Below are positions 28,384-36,219 of a stretch of DNA of 64,000 bases, one piece after another; position 1 is the first letter of the stretch; every line of letters begins with the position of its first letter. The stretch is from Leptospira neocaledonica (lineage in GTDB: Bacteria > Spirochaetota > Leptospiria > Leptospirales > Leptospiraceae): the NCBI RefSeq assembly GCF_002812205.1, contig NZ_NPEA01000004.1, positions 372,001 to 436,000 of the forward strand. Direction: 5' to 3'. The notes under the pieces were generated by a model that was not told the origin of the DNA, made no database searches, and saw nothing but the letters and a program-made list of their open reading frames with translations. The translations under genes and the position numbers were made by a program.

Positions 28384-29682
28384 TTAGTCTAAAACAATGG
28401 TAATATCCACTCTTCGGTTTTTAGCCCTACCTGAATCTGTAGAATTTTCCGCAACAGGTTGAGACTTTCCGTAACCTCTATAAGACATTCTGGTTTCTTC
28501 TATTCCATGAGAATCTCTTAACTCTTGGAGAACTGACAATGCTCTGTCTTGGGAAAGTTTTAGATTATATTCTTGGCTTCCTTTATCGTCCGTGTGTCCA
28601 CCGATCCGAATCTCTCTATCAGGATATTTTTTTAGGACGTCGGCAATCCTTTCTAAAACCTTTTTGGCTTCAGGTTTTAATTCGGATTTATTATAATCAA
28701 AAAGAAGATTATCTAAAGACAGTACAACACCCTCGTTCGATTTTCTGATCTCGACAGGAGCGCGATCTGCAACTTCTTCTTCCGGGTTTCCTTCCCATTC
28801 AGGCCATTCTAATCCATTACCTTTTTTACTATTAGGTTTCTTTTTAGGATAAGTACTTCCTTCCGGAAAAGGTCCTAGGATCCTTTTGACTTCTTCAGCA
28901 ATTTTATCCTTATCGTTCTCGGTAATTGAGTTTTGTTTGGAATAAACTCCATGAATCTCGAAAGACATCTCTTGTGCGACCCCATTCGGGAAAACGAATG
29001 TATAAGCGAGTTGCACATATTTGTATTGGGGAACGCCTAGTTCGGAATCGAAAAATACTTTTCCTTTTGCAAAACCGTAAATTTTGTAAGGAATATTCTG
29101 AGCAATTGGATCGGATTCTTTCATTAAATTATAATTATATTCGATCAGATCTGCATTCCCTTTTTTTCCGGCGTATTCCCAGTCTGCTCTTCCTTGGTAA
29201 ATATATTTCGCCAGGACGGGGATTTCTATCCTGGCAGTCGGAAACTGAAAACTTTCAGAAGCAGGTTTGTTCCATTCTTCCCCCACACCAACTTCTTTGG
29301 ATGAAAAGCTAGGTAACGATCTAAGATTGGGCATACTGTATTCTGTAGGAACCGTATACTGTCCTGTTTCAGAAATATGGAATTTGCTCTTGAAAGTTTT
29401 GTCTTTATAGAATGCAGGATCTAATTCAGGAAATTTAATATAAGTATCGAATATTGCGGAAAAATCGCAGCCTTCCTTCTTACAAGATAGGGCCTTAAGT
29501 AAAATTCGATTCTTATCCTCCCTATGAATAACTCGAACACCTTGTCTCGCTTTTACTCTATGGTATTCGTTCAATTCCAGATCGTCTCCGGATTTCATTT
29601 TCCATCGGAATAATACCGGACTTTCGGAAAATATATAAGAGGGTATAAAGAAGAATAGTATGAGGAGCCCTCTGAATGCCAT
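28384..29682 (-). CDS. OmpA-like protein with large N-terminal beta-rich domain
   Basis: Periplasmic or outer-membrane protein of 432 residues. The start is set at an internal Met because it gives a clean signal peptide (MAFRGLLILFFFIPSYIFS); a frame extending 30 codons upstream to 29772 is possible. Residues about 25-270 form a beta-rich domain of unknown role that includes KMKSGDDLELNEYHRVKA. A low-complexity Lys/Pro/Glu hinge follows, then an OmpA C-terminal domain (about 320-432) with LLFDYNKSELKPEAKKVL, IGGHTDDKGSQEYN and GRAKNRRVDI, the full peptidoglycan-binding set. It probably links the outer membrane region to the wall. It is divergent from the AraC-type regulator gene. Confidence 0.88.
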   Translation of the reverse strand: MAFRGLLILFFFIPSYIFSESPVLFRWKMKSGDDLELNEYHRVKARQGVRVIHREDKNRILLKALSCKKEGCDFSAIFDTYIKFPELDPAFYKDKTFKSKFHISETGQYTVPTEYSMPNLRSLPSFSSKEVGVGEEWNKPASESFQFPTARIEIPVLAKYIYQGRADWEYAGKKGNADLIEYNYNLMKESDPIAQNIPYKIYGFAKGKVFFDSELGVPQYKYVQLAYTFVFPNGVAQEMSFEIHGVYSKQNSITENDKDKIAEEVKRILGPFPEGSTYPKKKPNSKKGNGLEWPEWEGNPEEEVADRAPVEIRKSNEGVVLSLDNLLFDYNKSELKPEAKKVLERIADVLKKYPDREIRIGGHTDDKGSQEYNLKLSQDRALSVLQELRDSHGIEETRMSYRGYGKSQPVAENSTDSGRAKNRRVDITIVLD

Positions 29683-29859
29683 ACTTTTAGTTTCGAAAAC
29701 TTCTCCCAAAAACTTAGAAAGAATCCCAAAAAACGGACCTCTTTCCAGGATATTTAGACTAAAAACGGCCATAATTTTGGTTCTGAAAAGAGATCTCGGA
29801 CTTTTATTCTAAACGTAAGAACTTGACAAGTAAGAGATAAAATTTCATCCAATTAGTTC

Positions 29860-30942
29860 GTGGTTCCTCATTTCCATGAGATCGTGTTTTTCGGAGTGCT
29901 GTTTTGCATGCTTCTTTCAGTGGCATGCCTACTCCGACCGGAAAAATCTGCCGGCTTAAAGATTTTATCTCTATTATCTTTTTGTGTTTCTATCCAGTTC
30001 TTATATGTTTATTTTCTTTTAAAGGGGATTTATTTCGAACCTTCGTTTTTAAATCATCTTCATATTCCATTCGCTTGGTTTTTAGGACCGGGAATGTATA
30101 GTTTATATTCCGTCACTGTCCGAGAGGAGAAGTTCACACCTTTCGAGAGAAGTTTTTATCTTCCAGGAATACTTCTTCTTATAGTATTCCCTATTCTATA
30201 TTTAGTTTTACCTCAAATCTTTTGGAGCCGTCCTGTAGATTTTTTTGAGAAGGGCTCCACAAGTTGGTCGGATGTCCTACTGTTAGGCGCGTATTCGGCT
30301 AATTTGGTTTTTTATTCTTCTATTGTTTGGCAAACAAGAGCAGCATTTCAATTGGAAAGACTTAAAAAAGATGCCGGTGCAAGGATACTTCTGTTCGTTA
30401 TAATCGGAAGCGGAAGTGTAACTTCTATCTTAGTCATTTCCTATTTAATCAGAGATATTAACTTACTATTCATTTCAGTTTTAAGCACAGTGATCTATGC
30501 AGTCGCAGGTTATCTGGCCCAAATTTATGCTCCGGAAGTTTTCAGTGAAATGGGGCCTTCCATGAGAGACGCGTATCGTAATTCCAGATTAGAAGGTGTG
30601 GATACTACCGATCTGGAAAATCGTTTAGAAAGTTTGATGACAAAAGAAAAATTGTATCTACAGGAAGATCTTTCTCTTTCTACACTATCCAATCAGTTAG
30701 ATATCAAACCATATCAACTTTCAGAATTTCTAAACCAGAGAAAAGGAACTAACTTTTCAAAGTTTGTAAACGGTTTCCGAGTCGCAGAAGCAGTTCGTAT
30801 ATTACAAAAAGAAGAAGGAGCCAATATCCTTTCCGTCGCTTATAGATCCGGTTTCAATTCCAAGGCGACTTTTAATCTTGCATTCAAATCTATAAAAGGT
30901 GTTTCTCCTAGAGAGTATCTTCGAAAATCCAAAGTCTCCTAA
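29860..30942 (+). CDS. Membrane-bound AraC-family regulator
   Basis: A 360-residue protein joining about seven N-terminal hydrophobic helices (residues about 5-225) to a cytoplasmic AraC/XylS DNA-binding domain (about 255-355). The HTH is plain: LSLSTLSNQLDIKPYQLSEF and ILSVAYRSGFNSKATFNLAF followed by KSIKGVSPREYL. This membrane-sensor/AraC layout is frequent in Leptospira. The start is GTG, without a strong ribosome site. An eight-base inverted repeat AATTTGAA/TTCAAATT flanking AACGAACGTT (30941-30968) begins at its stop and lies about 140 bases upstream of the S15-type hydrolase gene, a plausible target. Confidence 0.88.
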   Translation: MVPHFHEIVFFGVLFCMLLSVACLLRPEKSAGLKILSLLSFCVSIQFLYVYFLLKGIYFEPSFLNHLHIPFAWFLGPGMYSLYSVTVREEKFTPFERSFYLPGILLLIVFPILYLVLPQIFWSRPVDFFEKGSTSWSDVLLLGAYSANLVFYSSIVWQTRAAFQLERLKKDAGARILLFVIIGSGSVTSILVISYLIRDINLLFISVLSTVIYAVAGYLAQIYAPEVFSEMGPSMRDAYRNSRLEGVDTTDLENRLESLMTKEKLYLQEDLSLSTLSNQLDIKPYQLSEFLNQRKGTNFSKFVNGFRVAEAVRILQKEEGANILSVAYRSGFNSKATFNLAFKSIKGVSPREYLRKSKVS

Positions 30943-30968
30943 TTTGAACGAACGTTTTCTTTCAAATT
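30941..30968. promoter_or_regulatory. Inverted repeat enclosing AACGAACGTT upstream of the S15-type hydrolase
   Basis: AATTTGAA (30941-30948) and TTCAAATT (30961-30968) are exact inverted arms; AACGAACGTT covers 30947-30956. The same ten bases occur at 20122-20131 and 25469-25478, each time between genes and 100-160 bases before a start. No T run follows, so a terminator is unlikely. Confidence 0.4.
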
Positions 30969-31106
30969 TGTTTAAATAATAAATTAAGACCTTTTAATTT
31001 GTCCAAGATTCGAATCCAAGACGACCCTTACTGATATCTATCTTATACTCCGTTTCCATAAAATTAGCTAAAAGTCAAAGACTGAAAAAGCATATGGAGA
31101 ATAGTG

Positions 31107-32849
31107 ATGAGAAAAATATACCGAACGTTAGTTATGCGATTTTGCATACTAATGCTGATCGTAGGAGGATCATTTTACTCTTGTAAAAGTGATTCTTCTC
31201 AAAATGCGGAAGCTGCAGCTCTCTTAGCTTCCTTAGATCCAAGCCTGGCTCAAGCAGCCGGAAACAAAGGAGTTTCCGAGTTAGAAGATTCCAGCGGCGA
31301 TATCCAAAACGCATTCGCGCAGGAGAGCGACGGAAGTTTCACTTTCGATAATACGATAAAGGTAACTGCAAACGATGGAGTTGTGTTAGAAGCTAGCCTT
31401 TTCACACCTTCTATCCCTTCCCCTACTGGAAAATATCCAACGGTTATTTTCGTAAACAGTTGGGCGTTGAACAAATACGAGTATCTGGTTCCTGCCGCGA
31501 AACTTGCTAAAAAGGGATATATTGTCCTCTCTTATAGCACAAGAGGTTTCGGAGCTTCCGGAGGACTCATTGATACTGCCGGCCCAAAAGATAGAGCTGA
31601 CTTAAGCAAAATTATCGATTGGCTGCTTGCAAACACTCAAACCGATTCTGCAAATATCGGTATTTCAGGTATCTCTTACGGTGCCGGAATTTCTTTAGCA
31701 GGAGTGAGCACTGAACCTAGAATTAAAACTGCTGTCGCAATGAGTGGTTGGGGAAATCTGAAACGTTCCCTCTATGGTAACGATACTCCTAGATTGATCT
31801 GGGGATTATTACTGGTTGCTTCTAGTTATATCACAGGAAGACCTGATCCGATCATCGCACAGAATTTCGGAAAACTTCTACAACATACGGATATTGACTC
31901 TGTGACCACATGGGCAGCAGATCGTTCTCCTGAAACTTTTGTAGGACAATTGAATGCTTCTGCAGGTAAGTCTGTAATGATCTCGAATAACTTCGAGGAC
32001 TTCTTATTTAATCCAAACGCGGTTTTAGATTATTATGCTAAGATCACTGTTCCTAAAAAACTTTTGATGAATGAAGGAATTCATGCTTCCGCAGAAATCG
32101 GCGGCATCCTCGGTTTTTCCGGTACAGTTTGGGATAACGCATACGATTGGTTCGATTATTGGTTGAAAGGGATCAATAACGGTATCATGGACAAACCTCA
32201 GGTTACTTTCCAAAAACGTTTTGCAGGTCCTAGGGTAACTCTTCCTTCTTGGCCTTCTCCTACTGTTTCCGATAAAACTTTTTATCTGAAACCTAGAGGT
32301 CTATTCACGAATGGAGAGATCGGAACCAGCCAAAACACTACTGTTACTAACACAGGAATTCTTTCCGGAGCAGATACTGCTGCAAGCACTGGATTTCCTT
32401 TGCTTTCGGATATTCTCGCTGCCCATGCTGAGATTCCTGTAACGACCAATTTAGGTTTAGTAAGTAGAGTGAACGGTATTGTTTACCAATCTTCTAATTT
32501 AAGCTCTACACTTAAGATCAGAGGTAAAATGTTCTGGAACGGAAGGATCTCTTCCAGCCTAGGAAAGGCTAATGTGAACGTTTATTTCTACGATGTAGAC
32601 AAATATGGCACCGCTACCTTGATCACTCATGGTACCGGAACTATTTTCGACGCGGGATGGTATGAAACAAAAGATATGTCTATCGATCTAAATGCGGTAG
32701 CTTATGATGTTCCTGCGGGAAATAAGATCGCGATTGCAATCGATACTTTCGATTCTCAATACGCGGTGCCTACTGTGCTGATTTATGGTCTGGATGTGAA
32801 ACACTCCAAAACCCCACAATCCACTTTAGTAATCCAATCGGAGAATTAA
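31107..32849 (+). CDS. X-Pro dipeptidyl-peptidase (S15)/CocE-like hydrolase, lipoprotein
   Basis: Exported serine hydrolase of 580 residues. The signal peptide ends VGGSFYSC (Cys26), followed by a Ser/Ala-rich linker. The alpha/beta-hydrolase domain begins near residue 85 (IKVTANDGVVLEASLF), with the nucleophile elbow GISGISYGAGISLAG (Ser190), the typical S15/CocE pattern, and later NEGIHASAE with the likely catalytic His. The C-terminal third is a jelly-roll domain (SKVNG-type strands, LSSTLKIRGKMFWNG, GNKIAIAIDTF) as in X-Pro peptidases and cocaine esterase. ATG 31107 has GGAG upstream and is chosen over the GTG before it. Substrate, peptide or ester, is unknown. A strong terminator follows. 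Confidence 0.88.
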   Translation: MRKIYRTLVMRFCILMLIVGGSFYSCKSDSSQNAEAAALLASLDPSLAQAAGNKGVSELEDSSGDIQNAFAQESDGSFTFDNTIKVTANDGVVLEASLFTPSIPSPTGKYPTVIFVNSWALNKYEYLVPAAKLAKKGYIVLSYSTRGFGASGGLIDTAGPKDRADLSKIIDWLLANTQTDSANIGISGISYGAGISLAGVSTEPRIKTAVAMSGWGNLKRSLYGNDTPRLIWGLLLVASSYITGRPDPIIAQNFGKLLQHTDIDSVTTWAADRSPETFVGQLNASAGKSVMISNNFEDFLFNPNAVLDYYAKITVPKKLLMNEGIHASAEIGGILGFSGTVWDNAYDWFDYWLKGINNGIMDKPQVTFQKRFAGPRVTLPSWPSPTVSDKTFYLKPRGLFTNGEIGTSQNTTVTNTGILSGADTAASTGFPLLSDILAAHAEIPVTTNLGLVSRVNGIVYQSSNLSSTLKIRGKMFWNGRISSSLGKANVNVYFYDVDKYGTATLITHGTGTIFDAGWYETKDMSIDLNAVAYDVPAGNKIAIAIDTFDSQYAVPTVLIYGLDVKHSKTPQSTLVIQSEN

Positions 32850-32877
32850 TTTCGGATTTCCATTCCCCTTTTTTAAC

Positions 32878-32900
32878 GGCGGGCTTGCCCGCCTTTTTTT
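32878..32900 (+). terminator. Intrinsic terminator of the S15-type hydrolase gene
   Basis: GGCGGGC and GCCCGCC pair exactly around TT and are followed by seven T. The T run abuts the stop codon of the convergent gene at 32899. Confidence 0.92.
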
Positions 32901-33513
32901 ATGCCTCTCTTTCCTTTCTCCATTGGATATAGTCGGGCAATTCTACTAGTTCTATAAATCCTTCTTCTTCAGGATCGTCCGGGAGCATTCCAATCTCATA
33001 ATATCCTATTTCTTTGGTGTAGGTATCTTCACCCAGAAGGGCCTCTAATAATAGACCAACCGCTTTTTTGAGATGAGGATTTGACTCTACATTGGGAAAA
33101 TCAGGAAAACAGATCCGAATTCCAAAACTTTCAGGAAGATTTGTGTTTTCCAGAGGTAGAAACCAGGTCTCCTCAGAATCCAATTCTAAACCTTCGTGGA
33201 ATATAATTGTACCTTTTTCTTGGTACTGATCAACAGAGAAGATATCCCAGCCCGAAATTTCGGGAGCTAGATCTACGAATCTTTCGGCTTCCGCGTACAG
33301 ATCCTCGTCTCCTGCTGTGACAACGGTGAATTCATGGGGGCTCTCGTCTCCCCCGCCAATCTCGAAGAAAAACTCGGAATTCACTTCCTGGAGTCGATCC
33401 ATCAGATCGTCCAAAAGGCGATCTCTTTCTTTATCTTCCAGGTCGTCTAGTTTAGTGTAATACCGGCTGTTTTGGGAAAACCAAGTCCAAAACTTTTCCG
33501 CTTTTTCTTCCAT
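32899..33513 (-). CDS. Acidic cytoplasmic protein of unknown function
   Basis: I do not recognise this 204-residue protein. It has no signal peptide or membrane segment and is strongly acidic, with Asp/Glu-rich stretches (DDLEDKERDRLLDDLMDRL, ESPHEFTVVTAGDEDLY, DDPEEEGFIELVEL). It begins with a helical region and then alternates beta strands and short helices, including WDIFSVDQYQEKG. It is convergent with the S15-type hydrolase and lies about 90 bases beyond cutA, with which it may share a promoter. Conserved hypothetical is the honest label. Confidence 0.75.
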   Translation of the reverse strand: MEEKAEKFWTWFSQNSRYYTKLDDLEDKERDRLLDDLMDRLQEVNSEFFFEIGGGDESPHEFTVVTAGDEDLYAEAERFVDLAPEISGWDIFSVDQYQEKGTIIFHEGLELDSEETWFLPLENTNLPESFGIRICFPDFPNVESNPHLKKAVGLLLEALLGEDTYTKEIGYYEIGMLPDDPEEEGFIELVELPDYIQWRKEREA

Positions 33514-33607
33514 TCATCCGCCTCAATCACGAATCTATCGGTATTTCTAACCAAGAGACTCGATAAAAATATCCGAATGTATGAAAAGAATGTTTAAAGG
33601 GAAAGAA

Positions 33608-33925
33608 TTATTTTCCGATTTCCGAATCTATCCATTGCAAATACTTTTGGTTCGCCTCTTTGATTTCCCAGGAAACGATACAAGGGACTGTGTAACTATG
33701 TAGTTCCGAAATTCTTGCTACGACTTTTTCCGCCTGGGAATCTTTGGTTTTTAACAAAAGAACCGTTTCCTGGTTGTGCTCTAATCTTCCATGCCATCTA
33801 TAAATAGATTTCATCCCAGGGATTAGATTGGCGCAGGCAACCAGTCTTTCGTTCACTAAAGTTTCCGCAATTTCCAAAGCCTCGGTTTCGTTCTTTGTGG
33901 TGACGTAAAAAGTTCGATAGCTCAT
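33608..33925 (-). CDS. cutA: CutA1 divalent-ion tolerance protein
   Basis: A 105-residue trimeric PII-like fold protein of normal CutA1 length, linked in E. coli to copper tolerance, although its biochemical role is unsettled. The sequence shows the family segments FYVTTKNETEALEIAETLV, LVACANLIPGMKSIYRWHG, EHNQETVLLLKTK, and the C-terminal LHSYTVPCIVSWEI with the conserved Cys and aromatic residues. No signal peptide is seen, so it is cytoplasmic. The ATG is preceded by AAGGAAT. It appears to be first in a short minus-strand unit with the acidic unknown protein. Confidence 0.95.
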   Translation of the reverse strand: MSYRTFYVTTKNETEALEIAETLVNERLVACANLIPGMKSIYRWHGRLEHNQETVLLLKTKDSQAEKVVARISELHSYTVPCIVSWEIKEANQKYLQWIDSEIGK

Positions 33926-34048
33926 TCCTTAGTGATACTCCCGAAATTGAATTGTTTCAAGGATGATTCTCTAAATTCGCAAAACGAAAGTCCTAAAAGT
34001 TAAGGTAAAATCCTGGACAAAGTCCCCCTCTGAATTAAGAAATTCGCA

Positions 34049-34897
34049 ATGGCTTCCAAAAAATCGCCGAATCTTATCTTTAAAAAATCGTATGACGCAT
34101 TGGCTTTGAATTCCGCATTTTTCGGTTTTTATGCTCACTCAGGTTTTTCTCTGGGCCTCAAAGAAATCGGCTTTAAACCGGCAGCGATCGCAGGCTCTAG
34201 TTCTGGAGCATTAGTTGGTTCATTAGTCGCTGCGGGACTTCCCCCGGAAGAGATCACAAGATTCATCCTTACTTTGAAAAAAAGCGATTTCTGGGACGGA
34301 AATTTTTTCAGCCAATTCTTAAAACCGTTCAGAAAAGGACTTAAAAATTATTCAGGTATTCTTTCCGGAAAAAAGATCCGGACCTTATTAGATCCTTATT
34401 TGGGCGGAAAGGATATTTCGGAGATGCCTATCAAGATGGGAATTGCAGTTTCTAATCTTACCAAAGGTATCAGAGAATTAAAGACCGAAGGAAATATCGT
34501 AGATATGATCATGGCCTCCATGACATTCCCTATTCTTTTCGAAATCCCGAATCTAAAAGGAGAAGAATTTTTGGACGGCGGTGTTGCGGATGCAGAGCCG
34601 ATCAAAGAATTTATTTTGGATCCGAGTATCAAAAGGATCGTGATCCACGATATTGAGAACCGCAAACCTGTTTCGGATAAAGTTTTGATGAGAGCATTCG
34701 ATTCTTGCGTGAGTGTGATCGCAAGCGAGACCAGAGATTTAAAAGAACTACTAGCGAAAAAATACGGTAAAAAAATTATTAGAGTGGTGACCAATACTCC
34801 TTATCTTCATCCGAATAAAATGGAAAACGGAAGATTGGCGTTGGAGTTAGGAAGAAGGTCCGCTCATTTTATGAAGTCCCAAATTTTAGGAACCTAA
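34049..34897 (+). CDS. Patatin-like phospholipase
   Basis: Ser-Asp dyad lipid acyl hydrolase of 282 residues. The nucleophile motif AGSSSGALVG (GxSxG, Ser near residue 53) is preceded by an oxyanion-type GF..LGLKEIGFKPAAI strand, and the dyad Asp sits in EEFLDGGVADAEPI (DGG motif). The N-terminus FFGFYAHSGF replaces the usual Gly-rich oxyanion loop GGGxRG, which is degenerate here. There is no signal peptide, so it is probably cytoplasmic or inner-face membrane-associated; it may act on phospholipids or lysophospholipids. The gene stands alone and is convergent with the small secreted protein gene, with a shared hairpin between. Confidence 0.88.
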   Translation: MASKKSPNLIFKKSYDALALNSAFFGFYAHSGFSLGLKEIGFKPAAIAGSSSGALVGSLVAAGLPPEEITRFILTLKKSDFWDGNFFSQFLKPFRKGLKNYSGILSGKKIRTLLDPYLGGKDISEMPIKMGIAVSNLTKGIRELKTEGNIVDMIMASMTFPILFEIPNLKGEEFLDGGVADAEPIKEFILDPSIKRIVIHDIENRKPVSDKVLMRAFDSCVSVIASETRDLKELLAKKYGKKIIRVVTNTPYLHPNKMENGRLALELGRRSAHFMKSQILGT

Positions 34898-34905
34898 ATG
34901 CAAAA

Positions 34906-34928
34906 GCCGCCCGATTGTTTCGGACGGC
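34906..34928 (-). terminator. Hairpin between the patatin gene and the small secreted protein gene
   Basis: GCCGCCCGA and TCGGACGGC pair with one mismatch. On the minus strand TTTTG follows, so it probably ends the small-protein transcript. It starts nine bases after the patatin stop and could serve both. Confidence 0.6.
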
Positions 34929-34987
34929 CCGGAGAAATTGATCTAGAGAATAATCGAAGTTCGGAAATATACTTTTCCGTTCTTATA

Positions 34988-35134
34988 TTATTTCTTTGCG
35001 TCTTTTTTAGGATCAGCTTTTGGAGCTTCTTTCTTTGCTTCTTCTTTTTTAGGAGCTTCTTTCTTTTCTTCCGCGCTTAAAGCAAAAGCTGCTACAAGAG
35101 ACAAAGTGGTGATTGCTAATACTAGTTTTTTCAT
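34988..35134 (-). CDS. Tiny secreted Lys/Ala/Glu-rich protein (copy 1)
   Basis: A 48-residue protein: a signal peptide (MKKLVLAITTLSLVAAFAL, cleavage near LSA-EE) followed by a 28-residue charged tail, EEKKEAPKKEEAKKEAPKAD and then PKKDAKK. It is closely paralogous to the product of 35535-35681, with the same length and nearly identical sequence. The mature peptide is highly charged and probably unstructured; no function is known to me. The ATG has AAGGAAG upstream and a good sigma-70 promoter at 35192-35220. The opposite-strand frame over this place is a mirror of its repetitive codons. Confidence 0.8.
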   Translation of the reverse strand: MKKLVLAITTLSLVAAFALSAEEKKEAPKKEEAKKEAPKADPKKDAKK

Positions 35135-35191
35135 TTGGATTCTTCCTTTTCCTTAATTCCACCTTCCGTTTTTGCTTCCGGTGTGCAAAAG

Positions 35192-35220
35192 ATCATACTA
35201 TAAGGCCGTCTGTTTTACAA
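35192..35220 (-). promoter_or_regulatory. Sigma-70-type promoter of the small secreted protein gene (copy 1)
   Basis: On the minus strand TTGTAA (complement of 35215-35220) and TATGAT (complement of 35192-35197) are exactly 17 bases apart, about 58 bases upstream of the ATG at 35134. Prediction only. Confidence 0.6.
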
Positions 35221-35341
35221 GTAAAAATTATGCTATAACAGATAAAAATCTGCAATTACGCATATTTTCGTAAAAGGCAGGTGAAGGTCCATAGGGGAAA
35301 AAATAGCTGACAATGAGGGTAGGATCTTATGAATAAGAAAC

Positions 35342-35387
35342 GGGAGTCCTTGGACTCCCATCGTCGCTTCACTCTTATATCCGGTGC
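35342..35387. repeat. Structured intergenic repeat, copy 1
   Basis: A perfect hairpin (GGGAGTCC/GGACTCCC, 35342-35359) is followed by a 25-base segment (35363-35387) that matches 35486-35510 at 23 of 25 positions, including CACTCTTATATCC. The 25-base segment can itself form a stem (CAC/GTG plus outer GTCG/CGAC). Read on the minus strand, the conserved segment comes first, then the hairpin, then T-rich DNA, as in a leader or trailer element with a terminator. Confidence 0.65.
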
Positions 35388-35457
35388 GGTTCGACCTGCC
35401 GGATTCTTTTTTGAAAGCCGACTAACACATAGTTCTTCTTTAGCTGTATTGAAATAA

Positions 35458-35510
35458 AAAGGGCCTCCTGAATAGGAGGCCCTTTGTCGCTGCACTCTTA
35501 TATCCAGTGC
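35458..35510. repeat. Structured intergenic repeat, copy 2, with terminator hairpin
   Basis: A perfect 12-base stem AAAGGGCCTCCT/AGGAGGCCCTTT around GAAT (35458-35485) is followed by the 25-base conserved segment (35486-35510), whose GCACT/AGTGC arms and outer GTCG/CGAC form a second stem. On the minus strand it starts about 25 bases after the stop of the small secreted protein gene at 35535 and ends in a T run, so it probably also terminates that transcript. Confidence 0.7.
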
Positions 35511-35534
35511 CGACGTCAATAAACCCTTACGGGA

Positions 35535-35681
35535 TTATTTTTTTGCTTCTTTCTTAGCGTCGGCCTTAGGTGCTTCTTTCTTTGCTTCCTCTTTTTTAGG
35601 AGCCTCTTTTTTCTCTTCTGCGCTTAGTGCGAAAGCTGCAACGAGAGAAAGAGTGGTAAGCGCTAATACTAGTTTTTTCAT
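35535..35681 (-). CDS. Tiny secreted Lys/Ala/Glu-rich protein (copy 2)
   Basis: A 48-residue paralogue of the protein encoded at 34988-35134. It has the signal peptide MKKLVLALTTLSLVAAFAL and a mature tail EEKKEAPKKEEAKKEAPKAD followed by AKKEAKK. The ATG at 35681 follows AAGGAT and is chosen over a frame that extends 29 codons upstream but loses the signal peptide. The two copies differ mainly at the extreme C-terminus, and their codons differ at many silent sites, pointing to an old duplication kept by selection. Role unknown; a small envelope or periplasmic polycation/polyanion is possible. Confidence 0.8.
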   Translation of the reverse strand: MKKLVLALTTLSLVAAFALSAEEKKEAPKKEEAKKEAPKADAKKEAKK

Positions 35682-36219
35682 GGAAATTATCCTTTTAATT
35701 GTTTTGGCTTCGGTAAGATCCCGGGGCCGAGGTAAAAGATAATCCGGAAAATTACAGACCGCCCACAATCAAAATTCAAAAGTTTATATAAAATTTCGCT
35801 AATCTAGCCTTCTTCTTTTTTTATAAAACACATGTAAAAGAAGGATTTGAAACCTATATCATGGAACTAAATCGAAATCCATTTGGGTCTTAGAGGAAGA
35901 GAGTTTATCGCTCAGACTTTCTTTATTGGAAATTTATTTCCAAACAGTAAGGCCAAAATCGATGCCGTCCCCTCGGCATTTATACGATTTCCGAATTCAT
36001 CTCTCTCCTTCTAATCCAATCGTACGTTCTTGACTCGGTACCCTTCCGCTTAGAACCTGTTCCTTAGGGTTTTTCGTCGGGATTTTTTATCCGGACCGGT
36101 TTACCGGGACGGCAGTCCTAATTTTATTCTTTCAAAGATCTTTTGTCTTTTGAAAAGAAACGCGGTTCATACATCGCGCCGCCCCGAAGAGACCCTCATT
36201 CCAATTAAGGTTAGTTATA
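35682..36219. other. 538-base intergenic region before the acyl-CoA dehydrogenase
   Basis: No coding frame with a ribosome site was seen. It contains a perfect 18-base palindrome at 35926-35943, a small dyad CCGGTTTACCGG at 36096-36107, and CGTACGTTCTTGACT at about 36021, which resembles half of the GAACG/TGTTC operator type. It must hold the promoters for the small secreted protein on the minus strand and for the acyl-CoA dehydrogenase on the plus strand. Confidence 0.5.
35926..35943. promoter_or_regulatory. 18-bp perfect palindrome upstream of acyl-CoA dehydrogenase
   Basis: TTGGAAATTTATTTCCAA has eight-base arms around TT. It is 277 bases before the acyl-CoA dehydrogenase start and could be a repressor operator. 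No T run follows, so it is not a terminator. Confidence 0.35.

Noticed and set aside
34898..35080. Plus-strand open frame just after the patatin gene rich in Phe/Leu/Ser
   Set aside because: It is the antisense reading of the repetitive Lys/Ala/Glu codons of the small secreted protein on the minus strand, and its upstream part lies in a hairpin.
35383..35402. tRNA T-arm-like bases GGTTCGA near 35388
   Set aside because: No acceptor, D or anticodon arm can be formed around it, and no CCA end; it is part of the structured repeat.
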